This document shows positions 1 to 10,944 of a DNA stretch of 64,000 nucleotides, piece after piece. Positions within the stretch are counted from its first letter, which is position 1, and each line of letters begins with the position of its first letter. The notes under the pieces were generated by a model, which had not been told where the DNA came from, ran no database searches, and saw only the letters and a list, made by a program, of their open reading frames with translations. Position numbers and translations under genes: made by a program. This DNA comes from Emydura subglobosa. Taxonomy: Eukaryota; Chordata; Testudines; Chelidae. The stretch lies in the NCBI GenBank assembly GCA_007922225.1, contig ML679961.1, positions 7,857,702 to 7,921,701 on the forward strand. The letters are read 5' to 3'.

Positions 1-1867
1 GTTAAGCCTGGCATGAAGAAGATACCTGCCGTGGTTCTTATCCGTGGTTTGACAGAATGCAGGCAACGGTTACTTCTGTTAACACGGCAAACGCTGTAGA
101 CAACATTCAGCACAGTGTCGGTTCGCAATCTGCACTGATGTCATCCATGAAGAAGGGAAGGAGAAAGAATGCTTGTCTGGAGCATGCAAATTCCAAGATG
201 TAGCAGATGTGCCCGCGGTGACATCACGTGAGACCTTTGCTCTCACGCACAGCTCTGGCTTCATTGGGATAAGGAGAGAGGCCGGGAGCATTTTAAAAAA
301 GCACTGAGATGCTTAAACAGCAGGAAACCACACCACACAGAGGCAATCAGGAGGGAAGAGAGGAAATGTACGAGACGTATGGGGGGTATTTCCTCCCTTT
401 CCCCTCTTCAGATGACTAATCTTTTGGCTTTCGAGTGAATCTCTTACAGTTGCTCGATCTTGCGTCTTGGCCAAGGGCCCTTTTGTTCCTCCTGTCGTCA
501 CCCACGTAAGTCTTTCGTACACACACTCAGTCTGCTCAGCAGCTCTGTGAGCAATGTACACTCTCGCTACCACGCTTGAGCAGCCCAGAGCTGCTGATTC
601 TTCTGCATCGCCGCAGGATTCCTTTGCGGCAAGTGAAACACAGAGGGGTCTGTTTCCGACACGTGGACGGCTGGGGGGTGAAATCCTGGCTCTCTCGAAC
701 TCAGTGGGACTTTTGTCACCGAAGCCAAGCTCTCATCCTAGGTTTCCAAAACGGCGCCAGTCGCCCGGGTATGTAAAAATGGCAGCTGTGTCACAGCACA
801 CAGAGACGAACGATGCAGCTAAGTGACTTCCCCAATGCCTCGCTCTAGCATCATACACGTAGGCTCTGATTCAGAAAAGCATGCCAACCCAGGAAAGCAT
901 TTACGCACACGCTTACATTCCTCTGGCTACAATAACACATTTAGCACATTCTGGAGTGCTGGCCTGAAGGAGGGCATTAGTTTGTAAGATACGTGGGGCA
1001 CAGTCTGTTTTTTGTTGTTAGCATGTTAACACAAGGGGCCCTGATCCCGGAGTCAGGACCAGTGGAGGGGGGGTACCACACTATAAATCGCCCATAATGT
1101 ACAGCCAAGATGGGGTGGCAGCTAGCCGAGTCAGGCTCACTCTTATGAAGGTGGAGATCATGTTTGGAGCTGTGGGAAGCAACTGGGATCAAAAGCAGAG
1201 AGGTTTCAATATCCCTCATTTCTAGGGAAGACGTCTGCTCTTTGTTAACCAGGTTCATGCCCAGGGAGGGGGGAGGAGGGTGTTGGTGGATTTGTAGCAT
1301 GATGGAGCTTTTGTGATGCACATCACAGACCCATTTCTTGGAGAAATGCTTTGGGGCAGGGCAAGGATTGGCTCTATGTCAGACCGTGCAAAGCTGGCAG
1401 TAATAAAAGAACAATAACTTAACAGGACCAGCAACTCCTTTCATGCTGGGTAGCCCACTAAATAGCTGTCAGATGGCAACAATTTTGCTATTAGAGATCC
1501 TATAGTGAGTTTATTTGGCTCACATCACAGCACCGAACTTTTCTTGTCGAGAAAATCCAGAACACAATATCCTCTACAAACCAGGGCAGCGGTGGCTGAT
1601 TTAGCTTTCATAATGATGGCAGCTGATTGCTTCTTTTTCAGTGAATGTTCTTGCCTTCTTTTTGTTGTTCTTTTCAGTGAGAAGTAGCCGATCCTATGCT
1701 ACAAAGATACTAAACAAGGACACACATCTGCAGGATTTATAGCCTGTGCGATGCAACGTTCCCGAGAGAAATATATTTTCTTCGCTCGGAGAAATGTTAA
1801 CTGCTCAGCTAGTCCTTCCTCAGCATTTCCAAAAGCTGGCAGTGCCCCCTGGATTCTGCAACCATTG
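1..1867. other. No gene or repeat recognised
   Basis: Short ORFs only; none resembles a known family or shows a credible splice-linked exon. Treated as intergenic. Confidence 0.6.
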
Positions 1868-2035
1868 TTTTTTATTATATCATAGCGCCTATGAGCCTCA
1901 GTCATGGAGCAAGACCCCATTGTGCTAGGTGCTGTACAAACACAGACCAAAAAGAGAAGTCCCTGCCCCAAAAAGCTTACAATCTAAGTATTAGAAAAGA
2001 GACAACAGGTGGACACAGAGAGACAGATTCTCACT
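1868..2035. repeat. Same repeat family as 24880 (GTGCTGTACAAACAC type)
   Basis: CATTGTGCTAGGTGCTGTACAAACACAGACC and CCCTGCCCCAAAAAGCTTACAATCTAAGTA match the other copies closely. Confidence 0.75.
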
Positions 2036-2364
2036 GATTTACACAGTAACACACCCCAAACACTGGGGTAATGGAGAAGAAGTCTCATTGACACCCAGAC
2101 AGTCCCATGGCAGTGGGTGCGGGTTACACAGTGATAACTACAATCAGGATTTGGTTCAGTGTTTCTGCACAAGGAGATAATTGACTGAGGCCTTCACAAA
2201 TGGTCTCTATTTTCTGGATGCCTTCGTGCCCAACTTCTGACTCCTGAGCTTTGACTGTAGGAGTTGCCGAGCACCTGCAGCTTCAGTACCCCACTGACTG
2301 CAATTCTGTCCATCTTGGGGACTTAGCTGGTGCCCATCGCTGTAGTATCTGAGCACCACCCTGT

Positions 2365-2545
2365 CTTTCATGGATTTATTCTCACGACCCCTCCTGGGAG
2401 GTAGGGAAGGGCGATCGCTTGTGGAACTGAGGCACAGAGAAAAAACAAGTGAGTTGTTCAAGGTCACACAGGAATTCGGGGGTAGCACTGAACCTGGGTC
2501 TCCTACAGCCAAGGCTGGCACTTTAACCACTAGACCATTCTCCCA
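2365..2545 (-). repeat. MIR SINE
   Basis: GGAACTGAGGCACAGAGA, AAGGTCACACAGGAATTC and CTTTAACCACTAGACCATTC are the hallmark MIR blocks in reverse orientation, including the tRNA-derived end. Confidence 0.85.
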
Positions 2546-4164
2546 TCTCTGGAAGGTGCTAAACATTTCTGAAAAACCAGCTCCAAGGTGTCAAAAACAG
2601 GGGTGCCCGAAATGAATGACAATGTGGCCCTTAGCTTTGTTTGGTTGAATGGCTTCTGTGAGGGGACCCGAGATATCCCCAAAAGAAAGATACAGTACGT
2701 GTTCGAAAGCCCACTGCCAGTTCAGGCCTTTCACCAGGGCAAATGAAGTGCAGCAATGGGAAATGTTTCTCTTAAACCTGTACACTCTACTCTCTGCTCC
2801 TCATCACTCATTGCAATTAGGGTCTGCTTCTGCAGCCTTGAGTCATTCTGTTGCAGAATCGTGTGCTGCCGAGTTCCGTAACGGGATTTGCCTGACGTTG
2901 AAAACTCCAAGAAAGGTCCCAGGAAATTCCTTGATCGTGGTTCTTTGCTAACCAAAGGAGGGTGATGCACCGGCACCTTCTCCCCACGTATCCCTGAGTC
3001 GTGCGGAAGGCCAATGCCGGCCTCTCAACCAAAGTGCAGTTATCGAGTAGCAAATAAACACGGCCCATAGTCTTTGGAAAGGAAAATGAGTTTTTTCTCC
3101 ATCCCCCTCATTTTCCATGTGATTGTGGCAGCTGCAGTGAGCACGGCCGATGTGCCTCCAAAAATGAGTGATTCTCGCTGCTGTAACTTCCACAGGTCAG
3201 AGCGAGTGGAAGTGTGGGAACCGATTTGGAGAAATGATAGATGCAATCTGTAGCTATTAGCCGTTTTCTGTGTCTGCAACAGATGTATCTAATTATAGTA
3301 AAATAGGGACATTTGCTGGAAGCTCACAGTTCTTTACTTAATTGATCCAAGCTGCTGAACCATGAATATTAAAAGATTCATCACAAAACAACATCCTCTC
3401 ACACAAATCGCTACAGGCAAAGAGATTGGTTCCCTTTGGCCCAGATCCTCAATGATAGTTAGGCTCCTAATTTCCACTGAAATCAATAGATGTTAGGACA
3501 AGACATTCTTGTTTGCTATTAGCTCATACTGCATGAGCATTTTACATTCCCAATATAGTGCCGTCATTTCCCCCTGCGCTGGAACCGTGCTTTCTTCTTC
3601 CTGCCATATAGAAATATTGTCACACTTTTTAAAGTGCTGACCTTTACAGAAGGAACCTTTTGTTGTGTATTTCCCCAAACAACTCTCAGTTTTCTGCAGT
3701 GCTGTTTCAGACTTGCATAGCCGGTGCTCCCTGGTTTTTCACTGTGTAGGAGTTCCTTCTGCTACAGTTTATTTACTCAAAGGCAAAAATGAAATGCCTT
3801 AGGTAATTGAGTACCAGCAAAAGGTGATTAAGTGGAGAGCTGCTGTGAAAGCCAGTCGCAAGTGGGGGACAATCCTTGTTATAGTGGTAGTGATAAATAT
3901 CAGTGTTTATTGTGAGACACAAATGTATCTCCTGGCAAGGTAACAACCTGTGAATGGGGCGAGTGGCATTTTGTGTCTTTTGTCAGGACAATCAGAAATT
4001 CCCAAACCTGCCCAAACACATGACAGGGCTCAGAGAGACCCACCCGTGGTCATCCGAAAAGAGGATAATTTAAACAAAAGGGAGTGTTTGCAAAGCAGCC
4101 ACAAGTGACACTGCAGATGGTGCTGTGCGTAGGTCCCCTCTTCTCCAATGCAGGCGACACTTCG
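2546..4164. other. No gene recognised
   Basis: AT-moderate intergenic DNA between a MIR and a MITE. A partial TTGGCCCAGATCCTCAA repeat remnant lies near 3440-3490. Confidence 0.55.
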
Positions 4165-4390
4165 GGCTAGTCTGCACTGAAAACTTACAGCTGCACGGCA
4201 ATAGCAGCACAGCTGCACCTCTGTAAGAGCGCTTGTGTAGCCGACATAAGAAAACCACCTAAACGAGCGGCGGGAGACCGTCCTCACAAACGCTTATGCC
4301 GGCAAAACTTACGTTGCTGAGGAGGGGGTTTTTTACACACCCCTGAGTGACAAAACATTTGCTGGCATAAATGCTAGTGTAGACCAGGCC
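4165..4390. mobile_element. Harbinger-like MITE
   Basis: Ends GGCTAGTCTGCACT and AGTGTAGACCAGGCC; interior includes TTTTTTACACACCCCTGAGTGAC, the reverse of the AAAATCCACACC block in the other copies. Diverged. Confidence 0.7.
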
Positions 4391-6619
4391 TGAGCGTTTG
4401 GAGCATGTGCAGCTTGAAATCTGGTTGTGGAGTGTGCACCGTGGTCTCATACTTGACAAGGCCGCTTTGGCCGGGCAGCAAACGAGCAGCGGCATTCTTT
4501 GAATTCGTATGCAGATGATGTTGCACACGGTGGGTGCTGCAACAGAAGCGTCTGAGGAAACCCCTCACGACTGCTCCGACGGAAATGTCTTCAACCAATG
4601 CTGCGGGAAGCAGACACCAGCGGGAGATTCTTGGATGCTTTGGACTGCCGGAAGCCCACCTCCCGTTACTATAGTAACACAAGCCAGACATTTGCTGGCT
4701 CCATCCTTGTTAGGCAGTGCAGACAGGTGTGGGGACCTATGAATACGCTCCAGCAGGAACTCTTTGGCTGGAAAGGGCCGGACTTTTCCAACAGGGAATC
4801 GATTTCTATTTTTATCTCTTCTGCATCCTTTCCACAGTGATTCCCGTGGGCTTTGCGTCAGGCCCTGGTGCTGTGAGGTCGTTGAAGCCAATGATCTGCA
4901 CCAACTGACACTCTGGCTCCTGTGACCATCTCTATTCCTGGTTTCCTCTCCCCACTGTGCTTTAGTATCTCGGGGCTGGAGCCTGATTCTCTTACTCCTG
5001 CTGACTAGTGCCTGGCTCCAGGAGTCGTCTGATTGAAAGCAAAGAGTAAGGCGCTACTCAGCGTAACCCGGCCCTCTCTGTCTACACAGGCTGTGGAGCC
5101 GGCTCAGTTCATGCTCCTGTGAGAAACTTCTCTAGTTTATCTGCAGACTGCAGAGCGTTTAAATCAATCACCCAGAGAGACAGTAACATTAAGGCCTATG
5201 TTAGATCAACCCACAGTCACTGCATACATTGCTGCAGTGACTGATGTGTACGTGGCTCTCCTTGGGTTGGTGGTGCGTGTTCTCACCAGGAGCGCATCCC
5301 CTGACTTACGAGGGGCAGCGTGGGGAGATGAGAGCTTTCCACCCGGGCTCTGCACTCCACTGGCAGCTCCCTGACGGGAACCCGGCTGCCCCACAGGCTC
5401 CCGGGCTCCTGGCGGGCTGCGCCCTCCACTTCCTGTTCCCCGCTGAGAGTTTGGGGCGTCTCCCCTCCCTGTTCCCCAATGGGAGCCAGGGAAAGCCGCC
5501 CAGGGCTTCTCACCCCCAGGGAGCGGGGTCCAGCTGCCCCAGCTTCTTGCCCCACCCCTCCCGCTGGCTCCCTGCCAGGAGCTGGACAGACTTGTCAATT
5601 TCAGGGCTCAGCTGTGAAATTGACAAGGCTGCCCTTGCTCCCCAGGGAGAATGTAAACTAGCCCTGAGTAACCCTCAGCCGTGGACAGAGCCGAGCCAGG
5701 GCTGAGTCCATGCTGAAGAGTGAGATCAGGTGACCGTTGGAAGGTTGCGGTGTTTGGTCTAGTCTTAAGGATTCTGATAAAAATGTCCAGTTGCACGGTA
5801 GCACGTCTCCATCTCTGAGCCAAATAGCAGTGGCTCAGAGAGCAATTCGGAGATCCTCCCCAGAGTTTGGCTCCAGCTCTGCTCATCCCACCCCAAGGGG
5901 TGACTTTTCCAGACCCTAAATACTTCACTGGAGCGTATCCGTACTCAGTCAGCCTTCTTCAGCCATTCAGGAGAGTGGCATTCATCTATCTTTGCCTATT
6001 TATTGCAAGATAAACATTCACCCACATATCCACAGTTCTGGTTTTCCACCAAGAGTCGTCATCTCTCCATTACCATCAACATGCACTTAACAGGATCAGG
6101 TCTTTAACGGTGGAGTGCCCAGACGGGGGATGTACAAACAGGTTCAGTTGAGCTAAAAGGCAAGCAAAATATGCCCTCTATCATTCAGCAGCACAGACAT
6201 TAGCATCCATTTGCCATCCATTTACGTGTGTTGATCAGGCACAACAATTCAGGTGGAAACCAGTAAATCTACTGAAAATAGACAGCAAATTGGCTTTGTT
6301 GAACTAGATCTTTAAATTTAGGATGTTTTCCCCCAGCACTGTGAGATAAACAATGCTAATTTATGGATGTTTCATGGGAAGGGTGTTTTAGGGAGAAGTG
6401 ATCTTGTTAAAATGTAGAGAAGGTTGGAAAAGGTTTGAAAAATTCTAAATGTCAATGAGAAATCACAAAACATATTGGCAGCAATACACCAAAACTTTCT
6501 CCACCTTTCAACCAACTCCATCAGTCAAAATAGCCTGATAGTAAAAGGGGAAAATCCCCAAGAGTTTGAAAAGAATCTAATCCCTCATGCTTGATCGCTT
6601 AAACCAGCTTCTAATTAAG
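4391..6619. other. No gene recognised; local GC-rich patch at about 5290-5700
   Basis: The GC-rich patch gives long overlapping open frames on both strands, including one of 153 codons, but none has recognisable domains, and CG dinucleotides are not notably enriched. Confidence 0.5.
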
Positions 6620-6821
6620 CCCTTGTTTACACAAGAAAATTGCACTGGTTTAATTTAAATCAGTTTTTAAAACGGTGCCAAGTTTAGCTTAAACAATTCC
6701 TATTCAGTTTAAACTAACCAAAAGAAACCAGTCTGAACTCTAAATAAGGGCATCCAGGTGGGGGTTTGAACCTATTTAAATTGCTAGAAATTCACACCTT
6801 CCTCATGTAGATGTGGCCCAA
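6620..6821. mobile_element. Probable TIR element
   Basis: Ends CCCTTGTTTACACAAG and CATGTAGATGTGGCCC are imperfect inverted repeats; the interior is rich in TTTAAACT/AGTTTAAA blocks. Same general style as the element at 46649. Confidence 0.5.
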
Positions 6822-7454
6822 TGGGGGTGGGAAATAAACTCTCCCTGAGGGCAGGTTCTCCCATAACTCCCTTCTGCAGCGTTTCTTTCTCGGAAGCAGC
6901 TGATGCTGGCCGTAGCCAGAGAAAGATCCTGGACTAGATGGACCCCAGGCAACTCCTGTTAAAATGAAAGGTGTGGCTTGAACATCATGTTACAATAAGG
7001 ATGAGATGAGCCTGAAGATTTGTCAGATAACATTAAACTCCACTGTGGAGCCATATTAAAGTGAATACAGCTGTGATCTAACTAATGATGGTTACAAATC
7101 AGCACCCCCGAGCACAGACTGAATAAATGCATCCCGGGGAAGAAGAGGAGAGGGAGAAACAAAGCAGACACGACAGACGTTAGTCACAGATCTTGATGCA
7201 CCACTGGAAGGCGTGCACGTACCAGAGTAATGAGGGCAGAAGAAGAACCTGACTAGGATAGACTCGCGTTCAAGGGGGCAGCAAAGGACTTTCCCCCCTC
7301 AACTGTGTCCTGACTAACTGCTGCGTGTTCCCCACCTCTGCAGGGCAGTAACTGGCCCAGCTCTGCTCCTGCCCCTTCACCAGTCTGTCTCTAACCCCAC
7401 GAGCACGCCTTGCATGGTGGGCGCGCTCTGAATTCTGCCCCCTTCCTGAGGCTG

Positions 7455-7655
7455 TGGACACACTACAGCTGAAGTCAGTCTAAGTTAGGTCGCTCAGGGG
7501 GGTGAATAAGCCACCCTTGAGCAACGTAAGTTGCACCAACCTAAGCACGGGTGTGGAAAGCGCTGTGTCAGCGGGAGAGCTTCTCCCACCCACCCAGCTA
7601 CCACCTCTCATGGGGGCTGGAGTAATTAAGCTGAGGGCCAAGCTCTCGCTACAGT
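7455..7655. mobile_element. Probable Harbinger-like MITE, degraded
   Basis: Contains TCTAAGTTAGGTCGCTCAGGGGGGTGAATAAGCC and GCGGGAGAGCTTCTCCC blocks seen in relatives, but the terminal repeats are eroded (CACACTACAGC / GCTACAGTAATGCC). Boundaries approximate. Confidence 0.45.
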
Positions 7656-8245
7656 AATGCCTACCTAGCACATCACAGCTTTGCTCTGCTCAGAGCCTCG
7701 CACAGGAGGGCCCGAGTAGGCGGGCGCGTGTGTCAGGATCGGCCTCCTTGGTATTCGGTAAATAAAGGCGGGGTTACCGAGATTCGACCATGCATGGTCA
7801 GTAATGCATTGCCGATGGGAAGATCTTCTCTGCCTCTCGCTGCTTTGCTCCCTTGTGTGTTCCACATTCTGTGTGTTAGGCAGATTTAAAAAAAATAATA
7901 ATTGGAAAAAAAAAAAAACCCAAAAGAGGAGGGTAGAAAACTTGATGAAACTTTCGGGCCCTTTTCCATGCAGGGCGTTGAAGGTGAGAATTTGTAATGA
8001 CAATTTCGCCCTCTATTGGGCAAAGTGAAAAAGACACCCTCCTCCCTCCCACTTTCCCTGGAGGACCTTGGAAATTCATCAACAGAAGCAAGCTCCCCAC
8101 AGGCGACTGGCTGGAGTCCTGGAGCATAAGGTTTGAATATGGTCATGATCTTCAGGCAGACCTGCAAGTGTTCGGAGCCTGTTGAGGGCAATGCAGGAAA
8201 TCCTCTTCTCCCAATGGCCCACGAAGGTAGGGGATGGACAGGAGG

Positions 8246-8639
8246 TCTCAAAGATTCACAGATTCCAAGGCTTAAAGGGACTACCAAACCCACCCGTCCC
8301 CCATATACACAGGCCACAGAATTTCTTCCAGAAGCTGAATTAAAGCATATCTAATCTTATCATAAAGATTCCAAGAGACAGTGAATCCACCACCTCCCCG
8401 GTAAGCTGTTCTATCTTCAGTCACCCTCTCTGCTCAGAAACTTCTTATTTCAAGGCTGAATTTACCTAACTTCAATTTCCAGCCATCGGCAATTAGGCCT
8501 TTGCCAGCAAGGTTGAAGAGCCCCTCTTCTCAGATCTCTTTTCCATGTGCAAGGACCTATACACCGGGATCAAGTCACCTTCTCTTGGATCAGCTGAATA
8601 AGCTGAGCTTCTTAAGTTTCATGTTCTACCACAGGCTTC
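8246..8639 (-). mobile_element. CR1-like LINE 3' end
   Basis: Minus-strand CR1 tail of the AAGATTCACAGATTCCAAGGC type with the usual string about the gap-filling helix region (CCACCACCTCCCCGGTAAGCTGTTC, FSLEEKKL-like) and no intact ORF. Its 5' side abuts an LTR-like block. Confidence 0.75.
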
Positions 8640-9373
8640 TTGTGGGGTGTCACGGGGCTCACACACTGCTAGGGCAGTGCCTCCTCCTGGCGGCTTTGGG
8701 GATCAGTTCCATCCAGGTCCAACGCCTCCTTCCGTCCTCTCGCTTGCTCTCCCCAATAGCTCCTCTGGCTGGACTCCTCTCCGGGACCCAGCACGCTCCC
8801 ACTTCGCGACTTGCTCTTCGTGGGTTGGCCCTCCCACCAAGTCACTTTCGTCCTTCCTCTCCACGGTTATCAAAGTCCCATCGGACGCCTGTCTCAGCCA
8901 GCCCTCCGGCCTGCTGCCACTTCACCATTGGCTGGTAGGGCGACCCAGGCCCGCCCACTACTCTGGGTTCCAACCCAGGGACTTTACAACCAGCAGCCAA
9001 GGTCTCCACTGTCCCAAACCTTGCTGCTCTTTCCCTGGACTACTTCCTACTTTGCCTCTCTCGGGCTCCTTCTCCGACACCTCTCTGGGTACACCCTGTC
9101 CTCAGGACCTGGATCCTGGGGCTTCTATTCTCCTCCTGGCTCCCTCCTTCCCCTCACTAAGTCCAGAGCGTGAATGCAGGTCTGTCCTGCAGCCCCTTTC
9201 TCACTGATGACTTCCTGGCTTTATACCAGCCCCCCTGTTCCTTCTCAGCTGGGCTCCGTCATCAGTCAGGGGTTGCTTAGACCACCTGATTTCCCTCAGC
9301 TGTGGCGTACCTGTCCCCTTCTCAGCCTCATTAACCCTTTCCCGGCTAGCGTGGGGGTGAACACCCCATCACA
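8640..9373 (-). mobile_element. Candidate solo LTR
   Basis: A block that starts TGTGGGGTGTCAC and ends GTGAACACCCCATCACA, i.e. TG...CA with short inverted ends, lodged between a CR1 tail and a MIR copy. On the minus strand a TATAAAGCC box lies near 9220. No coding capacity and no clear target duplication; a DNA element with inverted ends is an alternative. Confidence 0.4.
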
Positions 9374-9500
9374 TGTGGACGTGGGCAAGACACTTAACCT
9401 CTCTGTTCCTGAGTCCCCCTCTGTACAATGGAGATAAGAACCTCCCCCCCCACGCCCCACAGGGGGGCTGTGAGGAGGAATCCATTAAAGATCACTCAGA
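9374..9500 (+). repeat. MIR SINE
   Basis: GGGCAAGACACTTAACCTCTCTG followed by CTCTGTACAATGGAGATAAGAA and GTGAGGAGGA: the central MIR region in forward orientation. Confidence 0.8.
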
Positions 9501-10836
9501 CAGCATGATGATGGGGACCATACGAGTACCATAGATAGAAGAGATTAGATTAGATGCCCATCAGACTGAATGAGTTAATTGGTGGGTCCTGTTCCTTTGA
9601 CTTCCACAGAGCGTGGCCAGACCACAGGCTGCAGGCTACAGCCCATTACGTATAACACAGTAGAAATGAACCGATTTCTCTGGACTGTGGCCCATAAGAT
9701 AAGCAAGTTCCGGGGCTGACTCCACATCTAGCCCCAGGAGAGGACGCAGTCGGCCGACTATCTTCTTTCCCATCTCATTGCCCTGCCGATGGCGCAGTAA
9801 AATCCACTTACAGTGACTGGAGTCTGAGCGGTGAAGCAGCTGCTCAGCTGGGACATGGACCAGGGATGCGATCAGCGACGTCAATGGCAAAGACTTCATG
9901 TACAGCTCACCTGTTTGCAACAAGCCCCTTTAAACAGCATGCCTGGCTTTACCGCGTCTGCAGCCTGTTTGCAGATGCCAGCAGGACTGGAGCATGCTGG
10001 TTTGTGGCCCCTGGACTGATTCCTCCTTGTGCTAGGGTTGCTGCGACATGGTGTCTGAAACGTCACTGCTATGGACAAGGCTTATTTTTACAGCAATTCA
10101 CGCACAGCCTCACCCCCGATTGCCGAGACAGTGTGTTTGTTCCCCTAGGCTCTCCACTGATTCTCCAGGCAGGCACAGTCAGAAAATACCCCCTCCTCAT
10201 CTACAGCTGGCCAGTCGAGAGCACCACCCTTCTGTCAGACGTGGCCGCTATGATCCATGCATTTGGGCCCTCCCGACTTAGTCCCTGCAATCCTCTGAAC
10301 CTAAGAAAGAAATCATGGACCTTTAAAGAGCTCCAGAGTGCAGTGGGGCACAGCAGCCCAGCGCTCCTTTCTCTGTTCTGGGTCCCTGTTAAAGATCAGT
10401 CACATTCAAGGCTTCAGCCCTGAGCTTCACCCAGCCCTCCATGTGGCTGGCCCGCGTTACCGGAGGGGGGCTGCTTCTCTTTGCGCAATAATGATCTCTT
10501 AGGACAGCTCAGCTCTTCGGGAACTGCCAGCCTCAACAACCAGCTCCCTGTGTGCAGACGGCGGGGTGTTCTGACAGTGACACGTGTCTGGAACTCTGCG
10601 GTGACCAGGCATTTCAGTGGCGTCCACGCAAAACACAAATGCCACTTCTCAAGCCCTGGAGTTTGTGCTCTGAGGAACAGGACTAAAAGCAAGTCAATGG
10701 AGCTACGCTGATTTCCATCAATCTCAGATCGGCCCTGTTAAGTCAGTGGAGTTACTCCTGATTCACACCAGTGAGCGAGAGGAAGAATGAGGGTTTGCAA
10801 TTTATTTTAATGCCTCATTAAACTAACAGGAAATAG

Positions 10837-10838
<2 letters not shown>
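9501..10838. other. No gene recognised
   Basis: Open frames up to 185 codons (about 9866-10423, +) lack recognisable domains. An old TGACTTCAATGG-type repeat lies near 10705-10785. Confidence 0.5.
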
Positions 10839-10885
<47 letters not shown>

Positions 10886-10895
10886 NNNNNNNNNN

Positions 10896-10942
<47 letters not shown>
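10839..10942. repeat. (CA)n microsatellite with internal assembly gap
   Basis: Pure AC/CA dinucleotide repeat on both sides of ten N at 10886-10895. The true repeat length is unresolved. Confidence 0.97.
10886..10895. other. Assembly gap (10 N)
   Basis: Ten consecutive N inside a CA repeat; a small, probably arbitrary-size scaffold or contig join. Confidence 0.99.

Positions 10943-10944
<2 letters not shown>

Noticed and set aside
5244..5705. 153-codon + frame
   Set aside because: GC-rich patch open in several frames on both strands, no domain, no splice context.
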